Assembly (NCBI GenBank): GCA_034670265.1
Contig: JAXMNU010000001.1
Span: 620,001 to 684,000 of the forward strand
Direction of reading: 5' to 3'
Length of the DNA: 64,000 bases
DNA from: Halomarinibacterium sp034670265
Lineage (GTDB): Bacteria; Bacteroidota; Bacteroidia; Flavobacteriales; Flavobacteriaceae
Each line of letters opens with the position of its first letter. The stretch's first letter is position 1. Both the position numbers and the translations under genes were made by a program. Below are positions 27,847-36,852 of the stretch, one piece after another. The notes under the pieces are model-generated. The model was not told the origin of the DNA. It did no database searches and saw only the letters and a list, made by a program, of their open reading frames with translations.

Positions 27847-27907
27847 TTAAATATTATGCAAATTTACGCCTCTTTTTTGGTTTAAGAAAACACAGTACAT
27901 TTGTGGT

Positions 27908-28645
27908 ATGCCAACACTCTCGGTTATTATGCCCACTTACAACGAAGAAGCCTATGTGGAGGCTGCCCTTCGGTCAGTGCAATTTGCCGACGAAATTATT
28001 GTTGTGGACTCACACAGTACTGATAATACCCTCGAAATAGCCAAAAAGTTTGCGACAAAAACTATACAAAGGACTTTTGATAATTTTTCGAATCAGAAGA
28101 ATTATGCTTTGGAACACGCCACTTGTGATTGGGTATTATTTCTCGATGCCGATGAGCAAATTACCTATCCGCTTCAAGTTGAAATTTTAGAAGCATTAAA
28201 AAGTGGAAAACATGCTGGCTACAAACTCAGTTTCCCACATTTTTTTATGAATCGGTTTTTGTATCACCATAGCAGTAATGTATTACGATTGGTACAACGA
28301 GATGGTACCAAATATACTGGATTGGTTCACGAAAAGCTACACGTAACCGGTAGCATTGGCAAACTAAAAAACCCTGTCCTACACTTCACCTACAAAGGCC
28401 TAGAGCATTACATTCAGAAAAGAGAAAGCTATGCGTGGTTTCAGGCGGAGCAACTTCAGAAAAAACGAAAGAAAGCCACTTTATTTCTACTGTTTACAAA
28501 ACCCACCTTCCGATTTTTTAGTTCGTACTTTTTAAAAGGCGGATTTAAAGACGGAATTCCAGGATTGGCGATTTCTGCCATCAATGCCTATGGGGTTTTT
28601 TCGAGATATGTGAAACTGCTTTTGTTGCAACGGGGGATGCGTTGA
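27908..28645 (+). CDS. Glycosyltransferase family 2 (WaaE/KdtX-like)
   Basis: A 245-residue GT2 enzyme with the signature PTYNEEAYVEAALRSV, DEIIVVDSHSTDNT and WVLFLDADEQI, close to the LPS core beta-1,4-glucosyltransferase (WaaE/KdtX) group. It has a hydrophobic C-terminal helix. It is a paralogue of the GT2 at 29512, with closely related DEIIxVDSHSTDxT and FDNFSxQKN motifs. Confidence 0.9.
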   Translation: MPTLSVIMPTYNEEAYVEAALRSVQFADEIIVVDSHSTDNTLEIAKKFATKTIQRTFDNFSNQKNYALEHATCDWVLFLDADEQITYPLQVEILEALKSGKHAGYKLSFPHFFMNRFLYHHSSNVLRLVQRDGTKYTGLVHEKLHVTGSIGKLKNPVLHFTYKGLEHYIQKRESYAWFQAEQLQKKRKKATLFLLFTKPTFRFFSSYFLKGGFKDGIPGLAISAINAYGVFSRYVKLLLLQRGMR

Positions 28646-28650
28646 TGTCT

Positions 28651-28740
28651 GTTCGAGTGATTTTCATTGAGAAAATCGTATCGAGAACTTTTAAATGCTT
28701 CTCGATACATTCCGCTTAAAGCGGAACAATCGAAGTGACA
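28651..28740. repeat. Composite inverted-repeat element
   Basis: Three nested or adjacent hairpins sit in 90 bp: ATTTTC/GAAAAT (28660-28665 with 28671-28676), GTATCGAGA/TCTCGATAC (28678-28686 with 28700-28708) and TTCCGC/GCGGAA (28710-28715 with 28721-28726), ending in CGAAGTGAC. This is the palindromic intergenic repeat type seen in flavobacteria. It lies between two convergent genes. Confidence 0.65.
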
Positions 28741-28746
28741 AAAGAA

Positions 28747-29451
28747 TCAAAACAATTTCCCAAACTTCAACTTACGTTGAAACTTCTTCAACGAGTATTC
28801 CCCCTTCACATCAATTCTATTGATTTCAAACGGATTTTTAAACGGAAAACGATTTACTCGATTGCCAATTCGCAATCCGTATTTAAAATTATTTTCTTTT
28901 AAATGACTAAAAAACGCTTCTTTTTCAGGGTTTTTTCGTGGAAACTTACCGTAGGGATACGCCAGTGTTGCTGTAAGTGGTAATCCATTTTTAGAAACTT
29001 CAGTAAAAGCTTTTTTTGAGTCTTCTTCAATTTCTGAAGCGCTCATTTCAGAATATTTTTGATGCGCAAATGAATGATACCCCAATTCCACCAAAGTTGG
29101 ATTCAACAATTTTAATTGCTCGGCAGTCATTAAAGGAGCGGAAGGTTCATTCCAAGCATCGGTGGCTCCCAAATATTTCAACGGAATAAAAAACGTAGCC
29201 TTCAGCTTATATTTTTCTAATAATGGAAACGCATATTCCAACTGACTTACATACCCATCGTCAAAGGTTATGACTACCGATTTCTTTGAAGGAAGTTTAG
29301 CAAGATCCAATAACTCGGAAAGGTGATAACTTCGGAAACCTTCTTCAGAAAGAAACTTAAATTGTTCTTCCATTTTTGATGCAGAGATAGTTAATCCTTC
29401 ACTTTCTGAAGCACTTACCTTGTGATACATTAAAATAGGAAGCTTTGACAC
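28747..29451 (-). CDS. Polysaccharide deacetylase (NodB homology)
   Basis: A 234-residue carbohydrate esterase family 4 protein that removes N- or O-acetyl groups from polysaccharide. Motifs are TFDDG (residues 62-66, catalytic and metal Asp), HSFAH (126-130, metal His pair) and LAYPYGKF. No signal peptide is visible at the N-terminus, so a cytosolic or peripheral location is possible. It sits within the glycosyltransferase group, on the opposite strand. Confidence 0.9.
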   Translation of the reverse strand: MSKLPILMYHKVSASESEGLTISASKMEEQFKFLSEEGFRSYHLSELLDLAKLPSKKSVVITFDDGYVSQLEYAFPLLEKYKLKATFFIPLKYLGATDAWNEPSAPLMTAEQLKLLNPTLVELGYHSFAHQKYSEMSASEIEEDSKKAFTEVSKNGLPLTATLAYPYGKFPRKNPEKEAFFSHLKENNFKYGLRIGNRVNRFPFKNPFEINRIDVKGEYSLKKFQRKLKFGKLF

Positions 29452-29511
29452 GGTGGTTTAGGTAATAATTCATCACGAAATTAGTATTTTTACGCAAACA
29501 AATCGCCATTC

Positions 29512-30273
29512 TTGGAACAACAACCCAAAATCACGGCACTTGCCATTACGCTTAACGAAGCTGAAGTCCTCCCCGACTTCCTAAAAAGTCTCGATTTTGT
29601 GGATGAAATTATTATTGTGGATTCACATAGTACTGATGATACAGTAGCAATTGCCAAACAGTTTAAAAAGGTCAAAGTATTTGAAAGAACCTTCGATAAT
29701 TTTTCGGCTCAAAAGAATTTTGCGATTTCTAAAGCATCTCACGAATGGGTACTATTTTTTGATCCCGACGAAGAAATTACTCCCAAAGTTAAAGCTGAAA
29801 TTTTAGAGACTCTCAAAAACCCAAAAGCCGATGCTTACTACTTTCGACGGCAATTATATTTTATGGGAAAAAAGATAAAATACAGCGGATTTCAAACCGA
29901 TTGGGTAATTCGATTATTCAAAAAAGAATGTGGAAAATACGATGGAAATCTGGTACACGAAACCTTAAAAGTTACGGGAACCACCGGCAAATTAAAAACT
30001 AGAGTGCCCCATCATACCTACAAAAGTTTTGACGATTACACTGGCAAACTACATCGCTATAGCCGATTGCAGGCTCAGATGCTTTATGAAAAGAAAAAGA
30101 AGCCCAATCTCTCTCATTTCTTGTTTCGCCCGCTTTATCGCTTTTGGCATCAATACATATTACGATTAGGAATTTTAGACGGTAAAGAAGGTTTTATTTT
30201 AGCTTATATCAATGCTTTTTCGGTGTTTAAACGCTATGTGAATTTATGGTTGATGTATCGGAAAATAAACTAG
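29512..30273 (+). CDS. Glycosyltransferase family 2 (WaaE/KdtX-like), second copy
   Basis: A 253-residue GT2 enzyme beginning at a TTG codon with no ATG near. It has ITLNEAEVLPDFLKSL, DEIIIVDSHSTDDT and WVLFFDPDEEIT, like the gene at 27908 and probably a duplicate of it. It is followed within a few bases by a GT4 gene, starting a plus-strand run of four envelope sugar genes. Confidence 0.88.
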   Translation: MEQQPKITALAITLNEAEVLPDFLKSLDFVDEIIIVDSHSTDDTVAIAKQFKKVKVFERTFDNFSAQKNFAISKASHEWVLFFDPDEEITPKVKAEILETLKNPKADAYYFRRQLYFMGKKIKYSGFQTDWVIRLFKKECGKYDGNLVHETLKVTGTTGKLKTRVPHHTYKSFDDYTGKLHRYSRLQAQMLYEKKKKPNLSHFLFRPLYRFWHQYILRLGILDGKEGFILAYINAFSVFKRYVNLWLMYRKIN

Positions 30274-30275
30274 AG

Positions 30276-31328
30276 ATGAAGAATCGAACGATATATATTC
30301 TTCATAAAAACGGTGCGCCAAGTCACTACTACGGCTTGGCACATTTGGCTCAAGAGCAAGGTTTTGAAGTAAAATATCGAGAGTTTTCGGTAGTAAGTAA
30401 ATTGTATAAAGGGATTGTAAAAGGAAGGTTTTCCCAAGTAAAAAAACAGTTTGTCAATGCAAGATTTTTGTTGGGACTTTTATTTTCATCCAATAAAAAG
30501 ATAGTGTTGGGCATTGCGCCTTTTGATTCAAAATTAGGGAAACTCCTTCCTTATTTAAAAAAGCATCAAGTGTATTATCATACGTCTTGGACTTGCTGGG
30601 ATAAAACATTCCATCCTAAACGGAAAAATAACACGGAAAAAGTATTTGCAACTTGGAAACATTTTCTAGAACAACACGTGAAACATATTTTTACTGTCAC
30701 CGAAAAAACCAAAACGGAAATCCTTCAAAATTATAAGGTTGCAACTTCCAAAGTGAGTGTCGTTTATCACGCACTTCACCCTCTCTTTGAGGCTTACATT
30801 CCGAAGGAAAAAAAACCAAACAGCTTTATTTATGCGGGTAGATTGGATAAAGGCAAAGGAATAGAAGAATTACTCGATTTTTTTTCAGAAAACTCCGAAG
30901 CAATTCTTACTATTGTTGGAAATGGAAAACTGGAATCCTTGGTGACAACCTATTCCAATAAGCATAAAAACATTATTTTTAAGGGTTACATTTCAGATAA
31001 AAACTTACTCAAAAACTTATTCAGCGAGCATCAATATTTGGTGCTTAATTCTAAAAAAACAGAAACTTGGGAGGAGCTTTTTGGATTAATTATAATTGAA
31101 GGAATGTCGCAAGGAGCTTTACCAATTGCCCCTTCACACAGCGGCCCCAAAGAGATTATCCTACCTAGTTTTGGTTATCTGTTTGAAGAAGGTGGAATTA
31201 CCGCTACCTTAGCAACACTGTTATCTGAAGGTGGTTTTACTCAATCAAAATCATTAAAAGCAGTCGAAGAATCCAAAAAGTACACGACCGAGGAAATTTC
31301 AAAAAAATGGGAACCCATACTCTCTTAA
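30276..31328 (+). CDS. Glycosyltransferase family 4-like protein
   Basis: The ATG at 30276 gives 350 residues; an upstream in-frame TTG at 30246 would overlap the preceding gene. It is a GT-B enzyme with SFIYAGRLDKGKGIEELLDFF (start of the donor domain) and an EELFGLIIIEGMSQGALPIA nucleotide-sugar motif. It probably adds a hexose to a surface glycan. Its stop is 1 bp before the next start. Confidence 0.9.
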   Translation: MKNRTIYILHKNGAPSHYYGLAHLAQEQGFEVKYREFSVVSKLYKGIVKGRFSQVKKQFVNARFLLGLLFSSNKKIVLGIAPFDSKLGKLLPYLKKHQVYYHTSWTCWDKTFHPKRKNNTEKVFATWKHFLEQHVKHIFTVTEKTKTEILQNYKVATSKVSVVYHALHPLFEAYIPKEKKPNSFIYAGRLDKGKGIEELLDFFSENSEAILTIVGNGKLESLVTTYSNKHKNIIFKGYISDKNLLKNLFSEHQYLVLNSKKTETWEELFGLIIIEGMSQGALPIAPSHSGPKEIILPSFGYLFEEGGITATLATLLSEGGFTQSKSLKAVEESKKYTTEEISKKWEPILS

Positions 31329-31329
31329 T

Positions 31330-32262
31330 ATGCTCGATGTAAGTTGCATATTGATTAATTACAACACGAGTAGTTACTCTCTCGCTTGTATTAATTCCAT
31401 TCTGTATAATACAAAGGATGGGGTAGATTTTGAAATTGTGATTGTGGATAACGCTTCCAAAAAAGAAGATTATTTGGCTTTAAAAGAAGGGATTTCAAAA
31501 ATAAATTCTGATAAAGTCAAACTAGTTCGAAGTAACCTTAATACAGGTTTTGGTGGTGGAAATATGATGGGCGTTGAGAATGCCTCTCCTTGTAAGTATT
31601 ACGCGTTTATCAATAACGATACTTTATTCGAAACACCCAACACCTTAGCTACATTGTGCGAATTTATGCAATCCCAAAAAGATGCAGGAGTTTGTTCACC
31701 ACAAATGTTGGACGAACATAAAAATTTCAGAAAAACCATCGATCATTTTGCTTCTCCCCAACGAGAGGTTTTAAAACGTGGTTTTTTGGAATTTATCAAT
31801 CCGAAACGATTTCCCAACAGAAAAAAACGATACAAACAACCCCTTAAAGTAGATTACATTCAGGGTGCTTTTATGTTTATAGATGTAAAGGATTTTGTAG
31901 ATGTGGGCGGATTTGACACCAATTTATTTTTGTACTACGAAGAATCGGACCTCTGCCGAAGAATCCTAAAGCAAAAATCAAAATATACATACCTCGTTCC
32001 CAATGTGGAATACATCCATTTTGAAAGTGCAAGCACGGGTTCCAATCTAACCATGAAAATTGAACAAAAAATCTCGTTGTTCTATTACTTGAAAAAACAT
32101 TTTGGATGGTTTCAGCTTAAAATTGTTCAGGTGTATTTTTCCATTCGCTACTTTTTCTCTTCATTATTCAAACCCAAAAATTGGAAGTTGTTTTTCTTAA
32201 TTTTAAGAGGAATGCCGCAATCTCACTCATTAAGACACAAACAAAACCCTATTCATGACTAA
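31330..32262 (+). CDS. Glycosyltransferase family 2 (rhamnosyltransferase-like)
   Basis: A 310-residue GT2 enzyme with CILINYNTSSYSLACINSI, FEIVIVDNASK, NTGFGGGNMMGVENA and FINNDTLFETP, a layout typical of the WbbL-like rhamnosyltransferase group. A C-terminal basic region may bind the membrane. It overlaps the next gene by 8 bp. Confidence 0.9.
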   Translation: MLDVSCILINYNTSSYSLACINSILYNTKDGVDFEIVIVDNASKKEDYLALKEGISKINSDKVKLVRSNLNTGFGGGNMMGVENASPCKYYAFINNDTLFETPNTLATLCEFMQSQKDAGVCSPQMLDEHKNFRKTIDHFASPQREVLKRGFLEFINPKRFPNRKKRYKQPLKVDYIQGAFMFIDVKDFVDVGGFDTNLFLYYEESDLCRRILKQKSKYTYLVPNVEYIHFESASTGSNLTMKIEQKISLFYYLKKHFGWFQLKIVQVYFSIRYFFSSLFKPKNWKLFFLILRGMPQSHSLRHKQNPIHD

Positions 32263-33289
32263 GATTGCACTCATAGAGGTTGGCGATTTTCACGATGAGT
32301 GCTTGTACAGTCAGTTGCAATTTTTACAGTCGGAAGACATAGATGTTACTTTGTTTGTAAACAAAAAGCTGAAATCTCGTATTACTTCACTCTCCTCTCT
32401 TGCAACCATTGACTATTTGGATCTTTCATCGAAAGCAAGGAAGTATAAACATTGGTTTAAAATGTGGCGAAAGATTGTTTTTGGAGGCTATTCCAAAGTG
32501 ATTTTTAATTCTGCTGAAAGCAATATTTATAAATTTGTTCAGTTTTCGTTTCCCAAGCGTATTGAACTCATTGGCACCCTTCATAATGGGCAAAATCTGA
32601 AATTAAAATCGAAGCAAAAAGTCATTTCCAAAAAGTTGGACAAGTATTTTGTACTGAATGATTTTGTGGCGCAAGCTATATCTAAAGAAAAACTAACAGC
32701 AAACAAACTCACCTCCTACTACCCTATTTTCTTTCCAAAGATTGAGAGTTCATTGCAAAAACCCGAAAATGAAATCTGGATGACCGTTCCAGGTGTCATT
32801 AGTTTCGATAAGCGGGATTACAGCATTTTTAAAGATTTAAAACTGTATGAAAACATAAAAATTATTTTCTTAGGAAGAGCCAATAATCCCGATGCTCTTG
32901 CCTTTATAAAAGAGGCCAAAGCGTTTCCTTCATTCCAAAATATGGCCTTTTTTGAAGACTTTATTCCCAATGATTTATTTCACGATTACATAAAACATTC
33001 AGATTATATTTTGCCGCTTATTCACCCAAATAATGAGTTTTTTAATTATTTTTTGAAATACAAAATTTCGGGGAGTTACAATCTCGCCTTCGGATATAAA
33101 AAGACGTTGTTGATGGAACAATCTTTTTCAGAAATTGAAGATTTTAAAGAAACTGCCTTCTTTTATGATGCTAACCATTTTGAACGTATTTTTGACATCA
33201 TTAAAAATTCAGAAAAAAAAGAATATCAAAATCCGAAATGGAGCTTTGAATTTCAGAAAAAGAATTATTTAGATTTTATTTTTAGTTGA
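32255..33289 (+). CDS. Glycosyltransferase-like protein, unassigned family
   Basis: A 344-residue protein with a Rossmann-like N-terminus (KIALIEVGDFHDECLYSQLQFL) and a second domain with IKIIFLGRANNPDALAFI and HSDYILPLIHP, suggesting a GT-B-type transferase. It overlaps the preceding GT2 by 8 bp (ATGACTAA) and belongs to the same operon. I do not recognise a precise family. Confidence 0.6.
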   Translation: MTKIALIEVGDFHDECLYSQLQFLQSEDIDVTLFVNKKLKSRITSLSSLATIDYLDLSSKARKYKHWFKMWRKIVFGGYSKVIFNSAESNIYKFVQFSFPKRIELIGTLHNGQNLKLKSKQKVISKKLDKYFVLNDFVAQAISKEKLTANKLTSYYPIFFPKIESSLQKPENEIWMTVPGVISFDKRDYSIFKDLKLYENIKIIFLGRANNPDALAFIKEAKAFPSFQNMAFFEDFIPNDLFHDYIKHSDYILPLIHPNNEFFNYFLKYKISGSYNLAFGYKKTLLMEQSFSEIEDFKETAFFYDANHFERIFDIIKNSEKKEYQNPKWSFEFQKKNYLDFIFS

Positions 33290-33300
33290 AACCACTATCT

Positions 33301-33861
33301 ATGAGAGAAGAAATTGAAAATGCATTGACCGTTTTAAAACGTGGTGGCGTTATGCTGTACCCAACGGACACGGTATGGGGCATTGGCTGTGATGCGACCA
33401 ATGCTGAAGCAGTTGACAAGGTATTTGAAATTAAAAAAAGAGCCGAAAGCAAAGCACTCATTTGTTTGGTTTCTGACTTTAAAATGCTCAATCAATATAT
33501 ACAAGAAGTCCCCGAAGTGGCATACGATATTTTAAAATATGCTGTGAAACCTACTACAGTGATTTATGACGACCCCATTAGAGTGGCGGAAAACTTAGTT
33601 GGAAAAGATAATTCTTTGGGAGTTCGGGTGGTCCAAGATGATTTTTGTCGAATGCTAATTAAAAAATTTCGACGTCCCATTGTTTCAACTTCGGCGAATA
33701 TAAGCGGCGAAAAAACACCTTCAAATTTTAAAGAAATAAGCTCTGTTATTTTGGATGCCGTGGACTATGTCGTAAATTTGCAGCGTAATAAAAAATCGGC
33801 TCAACCGTCGAGTATTATTAAGCTAAAAAACGACGGTACCGTTACGGTAATTCGAGAATAG
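33301..33861 (+). CDS. L-threonylcarbamoyladenylate synthase (YrdC/Sua5)
   Basis: The ATG at 33301 gives 186 residues. It makes threonylcarbamoyl-AMP for the t6A modification of ANN-decoding tRNAs. Motifs are MLYPTDTVWGIGCDATN (near residue 17), KKRAESKALICLVS and IVSTSANISGEKTP. An upstream TTG at 33286 would overlap the preceding gene. It lies directly before the GxxExxY cassette. Confidence 0.92.
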   Translation: MREEIENALTVLKRGGVMLYPTDTVWGIGCDATNAEAVDKVFEIKKRAESKALICLVSDFKMLNQYIQEVPEVAYDILKYAVKPTTVIYDDPIRVAENLVGKDNSLGVRVVQDDFCRMLIKKFRRPIVSTSANISGEKTPSNFKEISSVILDAVDYVVNLQRNKKSAQPSSIIKLKNDGTVTVIRE

Positions 33862-34278
33862 CACCACGAATACACTAATATTTTATGGCAGACCTAATTT
33901 ATAAAAATGAAAGCTATACTATAGTGGGGTGCCTTTTTGAAGTTTATAACAATTTGGGAAGTGGTTTTTCTGAAATCGTTTATAAAGATGCGTTAGAATA
34001 TGAATTCAAACTAAAAAATATCCCATTCCAAAGAGAAAAGGAATTTTCGGTTTCTTACAAAGATGTTGTTTTAAATCATAAGTTTTTTGCAGACTTTGTG
34101 ATTTTTGATAAAATAATTTTAGAGATTAAAACTGTTGAAGTGTTAAATGATAAGCATTTAGCACAATGTATAAATTACCTTAAAGTTTCAAATTTTAAAC
34201 TAGCAATATTATCGAACTTTCATAAAGATTTTCTCGACCACAAGAGAATTGTTTTATAAATATTAGTGGATTAGTGGT
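33862..34278. mobile_element. Putative GxxExxY cassette bounded by inverted repeats
   Basis: An element of about 417 bp defined by a left end ACCACGAATACACTAATATT (33863-33882) and a right end whose complement is ACCACTAATCCACTAATATT (34259-34278), identical at 18 of 20 positions. It contains only the GxxExxY gene and no transposase. Boundaries are inferred from the repeats alone. Confidence 0.5.
33885..34259 (+). CDS. GxxExxY family protein
   Basis: A 124-residue protein of the GxxExxY family (GSGFSEIVYKDALEYEF at about residues 24-40 gives the name motif). It also shows FFADFVIFDKIILEIKTVE, a D-x(n)-ExK pattern reminiscent of PD-(D/E)XK nucleases, so a nuclease-like fold is plausible but not shown. 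Function is unknown; such genes are scattered in many genomes. It is flanked by inverted repeats and lies between YrdC and the CCA-adding enzyme. Confidence 0.85.
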   Translation: MADLIYKNESYTIVGCLFEVYNNLGSGFSEIVYKDALEYEFKLKNIPFQREKEFSVSYKDVVLNHKFFADFVIFDKIILEIKTVEVLNDKHLAQCINYLKVSNFKLAILSNFHKDFLDHKRIVL

Positions 34279-34290
34279 AAAAAAATTAAA

Positions 34291-35712
34291 GTGATAAATC
34301 ATAATTTTAAAAACGCGCTTCAAGACCCTATTTTCAAAACAGTTTCTAAAGCAGCCTCCAATTTGGAGTTGGAAACCTACGTTATTGGAGGGTTTGTTCG
34401 TGACTATATTTTAAAAAGAGGTGATGCAAAAGATTTGGACTTTGTCGCGGTGGGTAGTGGCATTGATTTAGCCAAAGAAGTGTCCAATCTACTACCCGGA
34501 AAGCCGAAAGTTTCTGTTTTCAAAAACTACGGAACGGCAATGTTGAAATCGGCTGATTTAGAATTGGAATTCGTCGGAGCTCGTAAAGAATCGTACAAGG
34601 AAGATAGCCGAAATCCAGCTGTGGAAAATGGCACTTTAGAAGACGATCAAAACCGAAGAGATTTTACCATCAATGCCCTAGCCATAAGTGTAAATGAAGA
34701 ATCTTTCGGTAAATTAATTGATCCCTTCAATGGACTGAAAGATTTAGAAGAAAAACGGATTAAAACCCCGTTAGACCCAGACATCACGTATAGTGATGAC
34801 CCTTTGCGGATGCTTCGTGCCATTCGATTTGCGACACAACTTAATTTCAAGATTGAAGCAGCTTCTTTGGAATCTATTTCGAAAAACGCTGAACGAATTA
34901 CAATTATTTCCAAAGAACGAATCGTTGATGAAATTCATAAGATTTTAATGGCTCCTATTCCTTCTATTGGGTTTGCATTATTACATAAAACTGGGTTACT
35001 ACCCTATATTTTTCCAGAATTGGTAGCGCTTCAAGGCATTGAAGAAAAAGAAGGTCAATTGCATAAAGATAACTTCTGGCATACGCTTGAAGTAGTGGAT
35101 AATATTGCTCAAACAACGGACGATTTGTGGCTGCGGTGGGCAGCTTTATTACACGATATTGGGAAAGCGCCCACCAAACGTTTTGATAAAAAAAACGGTT
35201 GGACCTTTCACGGACACGAATTTGTAGGTTCGAAAATGGTTTATAAACTTTTCAAAAGGTTAAAAATGCCATTGAACGAAAAAATGAAGTTTGTTCAGAA
35301 AATGGTATTAATGAGCTCTCGCCCCATTGTACTTGCTACCGACGTAACTGATAGTGCCGTGCGAAGGCTTATTTTTGATGCAGGTGATTATGTGGAAGAT
35401 TTGATGACGCTTTGCGAAGCAGATATCACGACAAAGAATCCAAAGCGCTTCAAAAAATATCACAATAATTTTAAGCTAGTACGTGAAAAAATGGTGGAAG
35501 TAGAAGAGCGCGATCACGTTCGAAATTTTCAACCACCCGTTTCTGGAGAAGAAATTATGGAAACGTTTAATTTGAAACCTTCTCGGGAAATAGGAATTAT
35601 AAAAGACGCCATCAAAGAAGCCATCTTAGAGGGAGAAATCCCGAATGAATATGAAGCGGCTAAGGATTTTATGTTTAAAAAAGCAGAAGAAATTGGGTTG
35701 AAGGTTAAGTAA
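34291..35712 (+). CDS. CCA tRNA nucleotidyltransferase / HD-domain poly(A) polymerase family
   Basis: A 473-residue protein beginning at GTG. The N-terminal nucleotidyltransferase domain shows YVIGGFVRDYILKRGDAKDLDFVAVG (the GGxVRD and DxD site), followed by RRDFTINALAI and DPLRMLRAIRFA. The C-terminal HD domain shows LLHDIGKAP (about residue 290). It adds or repairs the CCA end of tRNAs. Length fits the Bacteroidota group with HD phosphohydrolase. Confidence 0.92.
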   Translation: MINHNFKNALQDPIFKTVSKAASNLELETYVIGGFVRDYILKRGDAKDLDFVAVGSGIDLAKEVSNLLPGKPKVSVFKNYGTAMLKSADLELEFVGARKESYKEDSRNPAVENGTLEDDQNRRDFTINALAISVNEESFGKLIDPFNGLKDLEEKRIKTPLDPDITYSDDPLRMLRAIRFATQLNFKIEAASLESISKNAERITIISKERIVDEIHKILMAPIPSIGFALLHKTGLLPYIFPELVALQGIEEKEGQLHKDNFWHTLEVVDNIAQTTDDLWLRWAALLHDIGKAPTKRFDKKNGWTFHGHEFVGSKMVYKLFKRLKMPLNEKMKFVQKMVLMSSRPIVLATDVTDSAVRRLIFDAGDYVEDLMTLCEADITTKNPKRFKKYHNNFKLVREKMVEVEERDHVRNFQPPVSGEEIMETFNLKPSREIGIIKDAIKEAILEGEIPNEYEAAKDFMFKKAEEIGLKVK

Positions 35713-35714
35713 AG

Positions 35715-35794
35715 TTGTATTGTCCCCTCGAGCGCAGTCGAGAGGTTTTGTGGAAAATAATTATTTAGGTCTCGACTGCGCTCGACCAGACAAC
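35715..35794. repeat. Long inverted repeat element upstream of ctaA
   Basis: A perfect 16-bp inverted repeat, TCGAGCGCAGTCGAGA (35728-35743) with TCTCGACTGCGCTCGA (35770-35785), encloses 26 bp. Outer GTTGT/ACAAC bases also pair. Each arm is itself nearly palindromic. It fills the gap between the CCA gene and ctaA. Confidence 0.75.
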
Positions 35795-35798
35795 ATAA

Positions 35799-36812
35799 AT
35801 GAAGAATAATAAGAAAGTAATCTACTGGCTTTTAACTGGGTGTGTATTGATCTTTATTATGGTAGTAGTTGGCGGAATTACACGTCTCACACACTCTGGC
35901 CTTTCTATTTCAAATTACAAACTAATTTCTGGGACTATTCCACCTATGAATGAAATGGAATGGAACGAAGCATTCGATCTCTATAAACAGTATCCCGAAT
36001 ACCAAAAAATAAATTCTAAAATGACCCTCGAGGAGTTTAAAGATATTTATTTCTGGGAGTGGATTCATAGGGTGATTGGAAGAGTAATTGGAATCATTTT
36101 CATTGTGCCATTTTTGTACTTTTTATTTACAAAACAGCTCACAAAACCTACTAAAAAAAAAGCTCTCATTCTGTTGTTTTTAGGAGGATTCCAAGGATTT
36201 TTAGGCTGGTATATGGTAAAAAGTGGATTGGTAGACAGACCAGATGTAAGTCATTATCGCTTGGCAATGCACCTCACTACAGCATTCATCACTTTTGCGT
36301 ATACCTTGTGGGTTGCGTTAGACCTTATCTATCCTACGAAAAAAGATATTGATAAATCTTTCAGAAATTTGATACGATGGGGACTGGCTATTTTAATTAT
36401 TCAAATTATTTGGGGTGCGTTTGTAGCAGGATTAGACGCTGGATGGATTCATAATCATTGGCCCTTTATGAGTGAAGGGAAATTGATGCATGAAACCGTG
36501 TATATTGAACAAAATCCGGTTTGGAAAAATTTTGTAGAAGGTAAAAGCGGCGTTCAGTTTGTGCATCGCTATTTGGCATATGTTGTTGTTGGAATAATCC
36601 TTTTTATCGCTTGGAAAAGCCATAAAATGACATTGACAAAGCTTCAAAAAAAAGGTATTAATGGATTGGTAGGACTTGTGATCCTTCAATTTATCCTTGG
36701 GGTTTTCACCCTATTGTTACAAGTCCCAGTTTGGTTAGGAATCTTGCACCAAGTAGTTGCCTTTTTTCTTTTAGCAGCGATGACATTTACCCTCCATCGC
36801 TTCAGTAAATAA
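35799..36812 (+). CDS. ctaA: Heme A synthase CtaA/COX15
   Basis: A 337-residue integral membrane protein with about eight helices that oxidises heme O to heme A for cytochrome oxidase. The N-terminus shows GGITRLTHSGLSIS, a family signature, and EWIHRVIGRVIG and QFVHRYLAY contain conserved heme-ligand His. The internal duplication typical of the family is visible. No cytochrome oxidase genes are nearby. Confidence 0.93.
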   Translation: MKNNKKVIYWLLTGCVLIFIMVVVGGITRLTHSGLSISNYKLISGTIPPMNEMEWNEAFDLYKQYPEYQKINSKMTLEEFKDIYFWEWIHRVIGRVIGIIFIVPFLYFLFTKQLTKPTKKKALILLFLGGFQGFLGWYMVKSGLVDRPDVSHYRLAMHLTTAFITFAYTLWVALDLIYPTKKDIDKSFRNLIRWGLAILIIQIIWGAFVAGLDAGWIHNHWPFMSEGKLMHETVYIEQNPVWKNFVEGKSGVQFVHRYLAYVVVGIILFIAWKSHKMTLTKLQKKGINGLVGLVILQFILGVFTLLLQVPVWLGILHQVVAFFLLAAMTFTLHRFSK

Positions 36813-36825
36813 GCATTAATAATAC

Positions 36826-36833
36826 TATCTTTG
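36826..36833 (+). promoter_or_regulatory. Possible -7 element upstream of the pRiA4b-like gene
   Basis: TATCTTTG (36826-36833) matches the Bacteroidota -7 consensus TAnnTTTG and lies 19 bp before the start. No good -33 box is seen. Confidence 0.4.
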
Positions 36834-36852
36834 CAATCCAAAATTTTTCAAA

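Noticed and set aside
27896..27903. TACATTTG promoter -7 element before the GT2 gene at 27908
   Set aside because: It is only 4 bp from the ATG, so transcription would start at or after the codon.
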